Positions 5,162-12,788 of a stretch of 21,880 nucleotides of DNA are shown here, in pieces. The DNA is from an uncultured Clostridia bacterium (GTDB lineage Bacteria; Bacillota; Clostridia; Christensenellales; UBA3700), in NCBI GenBank assembly GCA_946623205.1, contig CAMOQV010000014.1:1-21880 (forward strand). Direction: 5' to 3'. Both the position numbers and the translations under genes were made by a program. Below the pieces are notes generated by a model. It had not been told where the DNA came from and ran no database searches. It saw nothing but the letters and a program-made list of their open reading frames with translations. Position 1 is the stretch's first letter. Each line of letters begins with the position of its first letter.

Positions 5162-8113
5162 TCACGCAGATAGCTGCTCTTTTTTCTTCTTCTTTTCTTT
5201 GAAGTCCATAATAATAAATACGATGCCCGCAATTAGCACTAAACCTGGGATAAATGATATATACCAAAGCTTAGAAAAGTCGTTTTTAGTTTTCGTATCG
5301 CCAAAGGAAGTAACTGCTAAATAATCAACATTTATTGGATCTTCACTATTAGGAGTAATTTGGATAACATGGTCTCCATCGCTCAATTTTGCAGTATAAA
5401 CCAATTGAGAACATTGAACTTTTCCTGTTTCGCTTCTAAAATCTATTGATTCTTTTTCTTGTCCATCAATAGTTACTTTAGCAGAACCAAAATCTGCACC
5501 TTTAGTTGCATAAATAGATATTTCATTTCCGTTGAATGAATAACTAAATATTGCGTCTTCTGATTGCGTTACAGCAAGCTTACCATTTATAGCTATATAA
5601 TTAGATGATGATGTCCACTCTCCAATATATTCGATTTGTGTAGACGTAGAAGGAATAATCGTCATTGAACTTATTGACTTACCTACTTCTAATCCCATAA
5701 TAAATAGTTTATATTCATCCTTACTCGTGAATTCAAATTTCAAGCTTTGTAATGTCATTTGATCAAACAAAACAACATTTTCATCATGTAGATAATCTAC
5801 TTCAGCTAACAATGTTGAATATGAAGGAGCTCCGCCATAAACCTTCATTGTTACATTTTCCATGCCAATAGTATCAATTTTTGCATAATCAACTAAACTT
5901 TGATCAAATGGAAGCACAAATGAAACAATTGAGCCCTTTTCTATAACTTCACTTTCATAGCCAATTTCATAACTTGGAATATTTGTGATTTGAGCAATTT
6001 TATATGAATTAACTGGCATATATTCTTGTCTTTGCATAGAATACATCTCGGCATATTTTTGCTCATTTGTATATTTAACGATATCATTTCTAAGAAGGCC
6101 AGTATAAACTAAGAAGTCTTTATTTACATCTTTTATAACATCACTACTTGGCGCTTTGATACCTAAAGCTGCAAATCCAGATCCCCTATTGAATAAATCA
6201 TATATTGTAAATATATACGTAAATCCTTTTTGCAATTTTACTTCATATGAAAGCTCGTTTGTGTAATTGCTTACAGTTAAAGAGTTTCTAAATATTTCAG
6301 TTGAATAATCCTTTACGCCAAAATTAACAGAACAAAGTCCTGAACTCTTTAAATACAATGTGTAGTAACCATCTTCTGGGACCTCAATAGAGCCCGTAGA
6401 AACAACAAAACGCTTTTCTTCACTCTCTTGTTCTTCCTTCTCTATTCCAGCATAATCTAAGGCAATAGATTGAGTTACACCCAAATCTTTTACGCCTTTT
6501 ATAGCTTCATCCAAAGTCTTAAAGCCAACCTTGTCATAAATTGCATTGTTGCAAACTGTTATATCTACATTTATATTTCCATATAACTTACAAGACACAT
6601 CGCCTTGTGTAACAATTAATGTAAAGGTATCTTTTAATAATTTTGCACTAGGTGAATATACATATAAACCAGTAGATTCTTCTTTTGACCATCTACCTTC
6701 ACTTCCTACAATTTCACTAATTTGCCATTCGCCTTCACCTGCCATAGCGCCAGCAAAATCAAATTTTGAAACCTCGCCCATCTTTACTGTTAAACCTAAT
6801 TGAGCCGGTCTTTGCATTGTACCAAATGTTAAATAATTAGAAACAAAATAATGTGTTGGATAAGTAGACATTATTTCAATTGCTGTACCATACAAAGAAA
6901 TATCTAGTTTATCTGCAAGCGGAATTAAGTTCTCTTGCATCAAATCAGCAACACGAGCGATTAATAAAGAATCAGTATATTTATTTTTATTTGTCTCTTC
7001 TAAAGCCAAATAAACAATTTCTCTTGTAGTGTTATAGTAAAGATGCATGAATAATGCAGAATACCTTTCTGTATCGTTTTCAAATTCACCCTTTAAAATT
7101 TGTTCAATATTTCCAGCTGATGTATATTCTTTATGAAGTTCATTTAAATTAGCGCTAAATTCATCCACCATGCTAACATATGTTAATCTTGCTAAGATAA
7201 CATCAATTGCATCTTTTAAGAAAGTATCTGAAAACGCATTAGTGAATGCCAATTTTTCCTTAGCAATGACATCTAAAACTTCTAAAAGTTTTCCATTATT
7301 TCCATTTGTTAATAAATCATAATCTACAATAGTTGAAATATATTCGCTTGGCAAAAAGATTGAATTATCCATTGGATCAAACGAAGCTTCTGTTGCTTCA
7401 TCTGAAAAATACAAATTCATTGGAGAAAAATCATCTTGGAAAATAGATAATCCCAAAACTTCATCCATCAACAATAATGCATTTCTCCACCAATTCATTG
7501 CTTTTTCAGCGTTGTTGATTTTGCTATAATCCCTTGATGGAACATACACTCTAAAATTCATGCATTCCAAAACGTTATATACACCAACATTTCTAAATGC
7601 TGGTTCTTCTGAAATGCCATATCTATATGTTGGCATATCTCTAGAATCAACTCTTGAAATTAAATTGTGAATTGTAATTGTTAAACTTATTGTTGGAGAT
7701 TCAGTCTCTTTTACATCCAACTCAACCACACCAGGAGATGAAGCTCTTTGAATAGTTCTTCCTGATGCAGAATCTAAAACATAATGATATTCCCCTGTTG
7801 AATTTGCATTTATTACCAATTCATGGTTGTTTCCAATTTCAGAAGAATCAATCGTATATTCAATTGCATCTCCGATAGCAACATACAAACCAAGAGAATG
7901 TCTACCTCTAATTCTTGTATCGATTAAATACTTTCTAACGTATTTGCCACCAACTTCACCAACATTAATAAAAGCATCTCCATAACGAGATAAAATCTCA
8001 TCTTGGTGAACGATTGCTATATCCTCATCCGTTGTTGAACAACCAGTTAGAACGGCAAGACATCCAACAACAATAAGACAAATTATGGCTAGTAGTAAAA
8101 ATAATCTCTTCAT
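5162..8113 (-). CDS. Large surface lipoprotein, probable M60-like peptidase without the zinc motif
   Basis: No characterised homologue is recognised. The 983-residue protein starts with a lipoprotein signal peptide (Lys-Arg, hydrophobic core, lipobox LTGC at 22-25). It ends with a transmembrane helix (about 950-969) and a cytoplasmic Lys-rich tail, so it would be anchored at both ends with the bulk outside. Residues 70-150 (RHSLGLYVAIGDAIEYTI) resemble the beta-sandwich that precedes M60/enhancin-type metallopeptidase domains. Residues 200-430 resemble the catalytic part (WWRNALLLMDEVLGL, then a gut/mucin-peptidase-like layout), but where HExxH is expected there is AKEKLAF (284-290), and no HExxH occurs anywhere. 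A PA14-like beta segment lies at about 570-660 and a galactose-binding-like domain at about 830-935 (KGADFGSAKVTIDG, LSDGDHVIQI). It may be a binding protein rather than an enzyme. The gene has no ribosome binding site and its -10 lies almost at the ATG. Confidence 0.55.
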   Translation of the reverse strand: MKRLFLLLAIICLIVVGCLAVLTGCSTTDEDIAIVHQDEILSRYGDAFINVGEVGGKYVRKYLIDTRIRGRHSLGLYVAIGDAIEYTIDSSEIGNNHELVINANSTGEYHYVLDSASGRTIQRASSPGVVELDVKETESPTISLTITIHNLISRVDSRDMPTYRYGISEEPAFRNVGVYNVLECMNFRVYVPSRDYSKINNAEKAMNWWRNALLLMDEVLGLSIFQDDFSPMNLYFSDEATEASFDPMDNSIFLPSEYISTIVDYDLLTNGNNGKLLEVLDVIAKEKLAFTNAFSDTFLKDAIDVILARLTYVSMVDEFSANLNELHKEYTSAGNIEQILKGEFENDTERYSALFMHLYYNTTREIVYLALEETNKNKYTDSLLIARVADLMQENLIPLADKLDISLYGTAIEIMSTYPTHYFVSNYLTFGTMQRPAQLGLTVKMGEVSKFDFAGAMAGEGEWQISEIVGSEGRWSKEESTGLYVYSPSAKLLKDTFTLIVTQGDVSCKLYGNINVDITVCNNAIYDKVGFKTLDEAIKGVKDLGVTQSIALDYAGIEKEEQESEEKRFVVSTGSIEVPEDGYYTLYLKSSGLCSVNFGVKDYSTEIFRNSLTVSNYTNELSYEVKLQKGFTYIFTIYDLFNRGSGFAALGIKAPSSDVIKDVNKDFLVYTGLLRNDIVKYTNEQKYAEMYSMQRQEYMPVNSYKIAQITNIPSYEIGYESEVIEKGSIVSFVLPFDQSLVDYAKIDTIGMENVTMKVYGGAPSYSTLLAEVDYLHDENVVLFDQMTLQSLKFEFTSKDEYKLFIMGLEVGKSISSMTIIPSTSTQIEYIGEWTSSSNYIAINGKLAVTQSEDAIFSYSFNGNEISIYATKGADFGSAKVTIDGQEKESIDFRSETGKVQCSQLVYTAKLSDGDHVIQITPNSEDPINVDYLAVTSFGDTKTKNDFSKLWYISFIPGLVLIAGIVFIIMDFKEKKKKKEQLSA

Positions 8114-8121
8114 TAAAAATT

Positions 8122-8127
8122 ATTATA
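8122..8127 (-). promoter_or_regulatory. Possible -10 element giving a leaderless lipoprotein mRNA
   Basis: Minus-strand TATAAT ends 9 bases before the ATG at 8113, which would place the start of transcription at the start codon. No convincing -35 exists (TTATAA at 17 bases), and no Shine-Dalgarno sequence lies upstream of the ATG. The whole interval is almost pure A/T, so a chance match is quite possible. Confidence 0.35.
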
Positions 8128-8162
8128 ACATAAAATAAATATTATTATAAATAAATATAATG

Positions 8163-8189
8163 AAAAACTGGGCGCCTCCCAACGCCCAG
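8163..8189 (-). terminator. Intrinsic terminator of hpf
   Basis: Minus-strand CTGGGCG-TTGGGAGG-CGCCCAG hairpin (arms 8183-8189 and 8168-8174) followed by TTTTT (8163-8167), 20 bases after the hpf stop codon. The GC-rich stem in an AT-rich gap is unmistakable. Confidence 0.9.
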
Positions 8190-8209
8190 ATTATAATGAC
8201 TGTTTTAAA

Positions 8210-8746
8210 TTAGTAAACTAATTCTATTCTACCTACATCTCCATCTTCTCTAATGTATACGATGCTTACCATTCCTGATGCTTCATCCATATATACATAG
8301 AAATCGTGATCTGCAAGTTCCATCTTTTCAATAGCAAGTTTTGTTGAAATTGAATTTAGATGAATTGTCTTAGTTCTAACAAGTTGTTTTTCCTCAGTAA
8401 CTTTTGGATTAAACAAAGCTGTTTCATCAAATGCTGACTTTTTAATTTTATCCAATTGTGTACGATACTTTCTAATTTGACCTTCGATCTTTGGAAGTGC
8501 CAAATCTAAGCTCTTAGACATCTTGTCAGAAGCTACTTCTGCTCTTACCATGTTGCTACCGAAGAAGATTGTAATTTCGATTTCATACTTGACTGTTTTT
8601 GTACCCTTCTTACCGATAACCTTTGGTGTAACTTTTGCAACTGCGTCATCTTCAAAATACCTTTCAAATTTGGCTAGTTTTTCATTGATGAGGTTTTTGG
8701 TTTTTTCGTTAAGCCTGTAATTTTTCTCAATAATTTCTATACGCAT
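8210..8746 (-). CDS. hpf: Long-form ribosome hibernation promoting factor
   Basis: Long HPF binds the decoding region of the 30S subunit and drives dimerisation into inactive 100S ribosomes in stationary phase. At 178 residues it is the long form. The N-terminal S30AE domain (about 1-100) has the pattern MRIEIIEKNY...KFERYF and the basic helix KIEGQIRKYRTQLDKIKK. The C-terminal dimerisation domain (about 122-178) contains VRTKTIHLNS, MELADHDFYVYMDE and YIREDGDVGRIEL. The start ATG is preceded by AGGAGGTAAGGATT, a near-perfect ribosome binding site. It stands alone between terminators at 8851-8882 and 8163-8189, with its own predicted promoter. It lies next to an operon encoding an alarmone hydrolase, which fits a shared growth-arrest theme (inference). 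Confidence 0.96.
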   Translation of the reverse strand: MRIEIIEKNYRLNEKTKNLINEKLAKFERYFEDDAVAKVTPKVIGKKGTKTVKYEIEITIFFGSNMVRAEVASDKMSKSLDLALPKIEGQIRKYRTQLDKIKKSAFDETALFNPKVTEEKQLVRTKTIHLNSISTKLAIEKMELADHDFYVYMDEASGMVSIVYIREDGDVGRIELVY

Positions 8747-8793
8747 AATCCTTACCTCCTAGTTGCTTATTTTGTATTCATAAATATTATAAC

Positions 8794-8822
8794 ATTATAT
8801 TATTACTTATAATAGATTTCAC
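8794..8822 (-). promoter_or_regulatory. Predicted hpf promoter
   Basis: Minus strand GTGAAA (8817-8822), 17-base spacer, TATAAT (8794-8799); start predicted near 8787, giving a leader of about 40 bases. A second TATAAT closer to the gene (about 8782-8787) has no good -35. The region is very AT-rich, so the choice is tentative. Confidence 0.45.
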
Positions 8823-8850
8823 TTTTTTATATTTTGTGTTATAATAAACA

Positions 8851-8882
8851 ATGTGGACAAAGGAAAAATCCCTTGCCCACAT
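8851..8882 (-). terminator. Terminator hairpin after the four-gene signalling operon
   Basis: The minus-strand RNA folds ATGTGGGCAAGGGA / TCCTTTGTCCACAT into a 14-bp stem with two G-U pairs around a short T-rich loop, followed by TGTTTATT. In plus-strand RNA the same two positions become A-C mismatches, so the structure is kept for minus-strand transcripts. It lies 21 bases after the stop codon of the STAS-kinase gene. The U tract is imperfect. Confidence 0.65.
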
Positions 8883-8903
8883 ATTTTTTTGCTCTAATTT
8901 ATC

Positions 8904-10076
8904 CTAGATTTTCAAATCATCTACTTGTGGAACTAACTTTGTTAGTTGTTCTACGAAAAAGTCTACTTCTTTCTTCTTCTTTGAATCTTCTAAGCCACCA
9001 CGTCTAACCAATCTTCTAAGTAGTCTCATAAAGCCCAAAATTCTAGCCTTTTTATCAACGTCAGCAAGCACAGCTTCATCCTCTGTTCCAAGATATTTTT
9101 TAAGCGTTTTATGCCAGAACAAAACAGATAAATCATGAGGTATGCCTAAGAATGCTAAAGATACGCTTTCATCCATTGAAGAGAACCCTTCATATGCATT
9201 AAACATTGAGCCTAATTCAAATATTGGATCACCAACACACAATGTATCCATATCGATTAGTAATGCTTCCCCATTTTGCATCATAACGTTCTTTATATGA
9301 TAATCTCCATGTAGCATATAATCGCTTCTTGGAACTGCCTTTACAAGAGCTATTAATTTATCTCCAATTTCTTTTGGTAAATATTCCGCATCAAATGTTG
9401 CCCAGTTGATGGCGGTTTGTCTCATATCTACCATATCTTCATCCTTAACTTTTGTAGAATGAATCTTTTTTAGCAAATCTACATAAATATCTACATATTC
9501 ATCAATCTTATCCGGATTTTCAGCCAAAAGTTTTGCTATAGATTGAGCATCTAGTAGTTCAAACACAGTACCATAAGTATCGCCAATTTTTGCGATATCA
9601 TATGAAATAGCTGTCGGGATGCCCAAAACGAAAGCTTTTTTAGCAAGCGCTCTTTCTCTTTTAATGTCATCAAGGCAATCAGGAGAGGCATATACTTTGA
9701 CAATAGTATCTCCATTTATTCTGTATACTTTACCATTTGCACCTTGTCCAATGACTTCACAGCCTTCTATAGAAATCTTCTTATATGCCTTTGCTATTTC
9801 CATCATTTCAGTAAAACCTGTCATGTCGAAGATTTCATATACTTCAGAGGTAACATTAATCAACTTTAGAGTCTTATCCAATTTCTTTAATTTAAGAATT
9901 ATTCTTAACCCTGCAGAAGAAATATATTCTAACTCTTCCATATCTAAAACTAGTGATGTGTGGTCATTGCCGTTAATAATGTCCATAATCTCAGTCTCTA
10001 CATTTGCTGCATTATTAGAATCAATTCTTCCTTGTAGAAATATAGTCAAAATAGCATTAGTATTATCAAATCTCAT
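8904..10076 (-). CDS. STAS domain fused to an aminoglycoside-phosphotransferase-like kinase
   Basis: Start chosen at ATG 10076 (MRFDNTNAIL, 390 residues) because GGAGAGGAGG lies just upstream; a 23-residue longer reading lacks support. Residues 1-98 form a STAS (anti-sigma-factor-antagonist) domain with LDMEELEYISSAGLRIIL, in which Ser53/Ser54 is the expected phosphorylation site. Residues 105-390 form a protein-kinase-fold phosphotransferase of the APH/choline-kinase type: glycine-rich loop IGQGANGKVYRI (109-120), VKVYA with Lys127, catalytic LHGDYHIKN (255-263) and metal-binding LIDMDTLCVGDP (273-284). It is the last gene of the operon and overlaps the alarmone-hydrolase gene by 11 bases. 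The STAS part is the likely substrate of the upstream RsbW-like kinase and PP2C phosphatase (inference). The kinase substrate is unknown; antibiotic modification is not implied. Confidence 0.85.
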   Translation of the reverse strand: MRFDNTNAILTIFLQGRIDSNNAANVETEIMDIINGNDHTSLVLDMEELEYISSAGLRIILKLKKLDKTLKLINVTSEVYEIFDMTGFTEMMEIAKAYKKISIEGCEVIGQGANGKVYRINGDTIVKVYASPDCLDDIKRERALAKKAFVLGIPTAISYDIAKIGDTYGTVFELLDAQSIAKLLAENPDKIDEYVDIYVDLLKKIHSTKVKDEDMVDMRQTAINWATFDAEYLPKEIGDKLIALVKAVPRSDYMLHGDYHIKNVMMQNGEALLIDMDTLCVGDPIFELGSMFNAYEGFSSMDESVSLAFLGIPHDLSVLFWHKTLKKYLGTEDEAVLADVDKKARILGFMRLLRRLVRRGGLEDSKKKKEVDFFVEQLTKLVPQVDDLKI

Positions 10077-10647
10077 TTTTTGCCTCCTCTCCGAACAAAA
10101 CAGTAATAAGTGTTGCATACTCTTTAAATGCAAGTGTGTTTTCAAACTCTGGCTTTAAAATCTTATAAATTTCTCTATAATACCAAGCTTGTTCATGTTT
10201 ATCTTTTTGATTAAATTGCGTCCAGAACGCATCACCCATCAATTCATGTGCATCATAAAAAGAACGTGCATTAGATAATTTATCTGCCATCCATAAAGTT
10301 TTAATGCCTATATCATTGCACTCTCTTAAATGCGCTAGACTTTCTTCTTTTCTAATTCTCCAGGTTGCTTCTGGTGGCAAATAGCGACGCTTGTTTTCTG
10401 TTTCAGAACCAACAAGTTGCGCTACTCTATCTCCAAAAAGTTCTTTAATTTCATCTAGCGTTCTATCTGTATCTTCAACAACGTCATGTAAAACCGCTGC
10501 GCAGATAATATCTTCATCCTTTGTTAACATTCCCGCAATAGAAGCAGCTTCAAGTGGATGCAAAATGTAAGGAGTGTTTCTGATCTTCCTTAACTGTCCT
10601 GCATGAGCATCTACAGCAAACTTTATTGCTTCATCTAATTTACTCAA
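10066..10647 (-). CDS. Small HD-domain alarmone (ppGpp) hydrolase
   Basis: At 193 residues this corresponds to the hydrolase half of RelA/SpoT proteins (small alarmone hydrolase, Mesh1-like), expected to remove the 3' pyrophosphate of (p)ppGpp. Visible metal and catalytic residues: His30 (YILHP), HDVVED with His54-Asp55 and Glu58-Asp59, and ADKLSN with Asp122. No synthetase, TGS or ACT domain is present. The start is TTG at 10647, overlapping the upstream stop in TTGA, with GGAG 9 bases before it inside the upstream gene, so translation is coupled. The 3' end overlaps the STAS-kinase gene by 11 bases. Substrate preference is inferred; a related pyrophosphohydrolase role on another nucleotide cannot be excluded. 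Confidence 0.83.
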   Translation of the reverse strand: MSKLDEAIKFAVDAHAGQLRKIRNTPYILHPLEAASIAGMLTKDEDIICAAVLHDVVEDTDRTLDEIKELFGDRVAQLVGSETENKRRYLPPEATWRIRKEESLAHLRECNDIGIKTLWMADKLSNARSFYDAHELMGDAFWTQFNQKDKHEQAWYYREIYKILKPEFENTLAFKEYATLITVLFGEEAKNEI

Positions 10648-12779
10648 ATCTTTTTCTCCATTTTTAATATATTTTTGTCATCGACTCTTTCATAATCGAT
10701 TTTATCTACCAATTTTTTAGTCATAAATATGCCAAGTCCACCGATATCTCTATCGTCAACACCTAATGATAGATCTGGATCGTCTTGTTCAAGTGGGTTA
10801 TATGGCTTTCCTTTATCTTCAATTACAATCTTAAAGATATTATCTTTATATTCAGCCGTTACCCAAACTTTACCTACATCTGGCCTATATGCATAGTGCG
10901 CAACGTTTGTGTATATTTCTTCTACCGCGATTTTTAGGTGATTGAAAGCTTTTTTAGAATAAGTTTGACCATCCAATACTTTCTCTAAAAATTCTTCTAC
11001 ACTTGGCAAATTAGCGTCTGTTGCATCCAAAACTAGTGTTGGGCCTGATTTTGCTCCTTTATATTCAAAACATAGCATAGTCATATCGTCAAATTGTGGA
11101 GCATCTCCAACGAATGCATTTACATCTTCTTTAACACCATCAATGATTTCTTTTGGAGTCATTTGTGCCCTCTTATTTAATGAACTAATCATTCTTTCTA
11201 TATCAAACATTGCATTATCTGAACGAGTTGCTTCAGGAACGCCATCTGTATATAAGAATAATTTATCGCCTGGGTTCAATTGGATTTCATAAGATTTATA
11301 TTTTAATCCACCCATAGCTCCAACAACTAATCCGTGTTTTTCTTTTGCTAATTCAAACACTTTACCTTTTCTATAGATAGCTGGATCATCATGCCCTGCA
11401 TTAACTGCAGTAATCTTACCTGTAGATATTTCCAAAATACCAAGCCACATTGTTACGAACATTTCTGCTTCATTATGTGCACTAATAGCATCGTTAGTTG
11501 TCGTTACGATTTCTGATGGGCTCATTCCCATCATAGCTCTATCGTTTGTTAAAATCATCGTAATCATCATAAATAACGCTGCTGGAATTCCCTTACCAGA
11601 TACGTCTGCTATAGCCAACAATAAATGGTCATCATCTATTGCTATATAGTTATAGAAGTCTCCTCCAACCTCTTTTGCTGGAGTCATATTTGCAAATAGA
11701 TCAAATTCTTTTCTATCTGGGAATGCTGGGAATTTATTTGGAAGCATAGCGTTTTGAATTGAACTAGCTACATCAAGTTCGGCGCCCAACTTTTGTCTTT
11801 CAGCGTTTATTTTGTCCAAATTCTCAATATATTCTAAAGTATCTTTTTCCATACCATCGATTGATTCAACCAATGTATAGATTTCGCTAATTCTACTTTT
11901 AATTGTCTTTTTCAAAGGCATCTCAGAACGAGTTGTGTTTTGAGCAAATCTTTCTGCTTCACTTGCAACCTTTTTCAAAGGTTTTGAAATTTGTGTTTTA
12001 AGATACCACCAGCTCACCAAAACAAAGAATGCTGCAAGTCCTAGTGTTACCCAACCAACAACCGTCATATAATGCTCTCTAGCGTCTCTTAATCCTTGCA
12101 TAGGTTGTTGAATACAAATAATTGCAGTAACTTTACCGCTCGAATTTTTAATTGGCATTAAAGACGTAATATGATCAAACATATCTGAATCTTTTTCTTG
12201 AAGTTGGATTAAACTAGCTCTTTCAAGATTACCTCGCCAAATATTTGTATAAATCTCTATATCTTCTTGCTTAATTTGTTGAGCAGATAGATTTACAGCA
12301 CCTACTGCCCATGGCGCAAAATAACTTGGCAAAATATCTTCTTTTGTTAACACGTCAAATACAGAATAATATGTTGAATATAAACCAGGCTCAGCATATT
12401 CATCAGTAAGTTTTATAACATAAATCATGCTCGCATCTTGAGTATCACATAAAATCTCAAGCGATTTTAAAAGTTGAGCATAATCGGCAGTAAAACCACA
12501 TTCATCTACTGGCTGATTTTTCCCTTGCTTAATTCCTTCATTTTCTGCAATGTATCTATCAATATCGCCACCGTTTTTCAAAGCATTTTCTATTAAAGCT
12601 TGCCCTGTGGCGCCTGCATTATATGCAGCTTTTTCGTATTGTTCGGTAATCTTTGTAGAAAATTGGTTATAACCAATACTTGCAATAATCATAGATATTG
12701 CAAATACAACTACCGCAAAAGAAATTAACAAATTAAACAATAAACTACTTAATACTTTTCTTGCTTTATTTACTGCCAT
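10644..12779 (-). CDS. Membrane PP2C/SpoIIE phosphatase fused to an RsbW-like serine kinase
   Basis: 711 residues. TM1 is at 14-35, an extracytoplasmic sensor-like region at 36-238, TM2 at 239-259, then a HAMP-like segment (260-315) and a coiled linker ending in AELDVASSIQNAMLP, typical of RsbU-type phosphatases. The SpoIIE/PP2C domain (about 355-573) has the metal aspartates in VGGDFYN (Asp374), ADVSGKG (Asp392), TDGVPEA (Asp512) and FDDMTML (564/565). The C-terminal domain (about 585-711) is an anti-sigma-type HATPase: VEEIYTNVAHYAY (Glu620, Asn625), IEDKGKPYNP (Asp655), GGLGIF (680-685). It therefore carries both opposing activities of a partner switch, acting presumably on the STAS protein encoded two genes downstream (inference). 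The ATG has AGAGGA 4 bases upstream and lies 9 bases after the channel gene. Confidence 0.92.
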   Translation of the reverse strand: MAVNKARKVLSSLLFNLLISFAVVVFAISMIIASIGYNQFSTKITEQYEKAAYNAGATGQALIENALKNGGDIDRYIAENEGIKQGKNQPVDECGFTADYAQLLKSLEILCDTQDASMIYVIKLTDEYAEPGLYSTYYSVFDVLTKEDILPSYFAPWAVGAVNLSAQQIKQEDIEIYTNIWRGNLERASLIQLQEKDSDMFDHITSLMPIKNSSGKVTAIICIQQPMQGLRDAREHYMTVVGWVTLGLAAFFVLVSWWYLKTQISKPLKKVASEAERFAQNTTRSEMPLKKTIKSRISEIYTLVESIDGMEKDTLEYIENLDKINAERQKLGAELDVASSIQNAMLPNKFPAFPDRKEFDLFANMTPAKEVGGDFYNYIAIDDDHLLLAIADVSGKGIPAALFMMITMILTNDRAMMGMSPSEIVTTTNDAISAHNEAEMFVTMWLGILEISTGKITAVNAGHDDPAIYRKGKVFELAKEKHGLVVGAMGGLKYKSYEIQLNPGDKLFLYTDGVPEATRSDNAMFDIERMISSLNKRAQMTPKEIIDGVKEDVNAFVGDAPQFDDMTMLCFEYKGAKSGPTLVLDATDANLPSVEEFLEKVLDGQTYSKKAFNHLKIAVEEIYTNVAHYAYRPDVGKVWVTAEYKDNIFKIVIEDKGKPYNPLEQDDPDLSLGVDDRDIGGLGIFMTKKLVDKIDYERVDDKNILKMEKKI

Positions 12780-12788
12780 ATTTCCTCT

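Noticed and set aside
8904..10076. Aminoglycoside resistance gene
   Set aside because: The kinase fold is shared by many small-molecule and protein kinases; fusion to STAS and the operon context point to signalling.
10077..10145. Longer STAS-kinase start at 10145
   Set aside because: No ribosome binding site there, whereas GGAGAGGAGG lies directly before ATG 10076, and the STAS fold begins at that methionine.
9619..10158. 179-codon plus-strand frame opposite the STAS-kinase gene
   Set aside because: Hydrophobic, Ser/Ile-rich translation typical of the antisense of an AT-rich gene, with no promoter or ribosome binding site, and it overlaps two real genes.
10066..12779. A sigma factor regulated by the partner switch within the window
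   Set aside because: No protein with sigma-70 region 2 or 4 features is encoded anywhere in the window.
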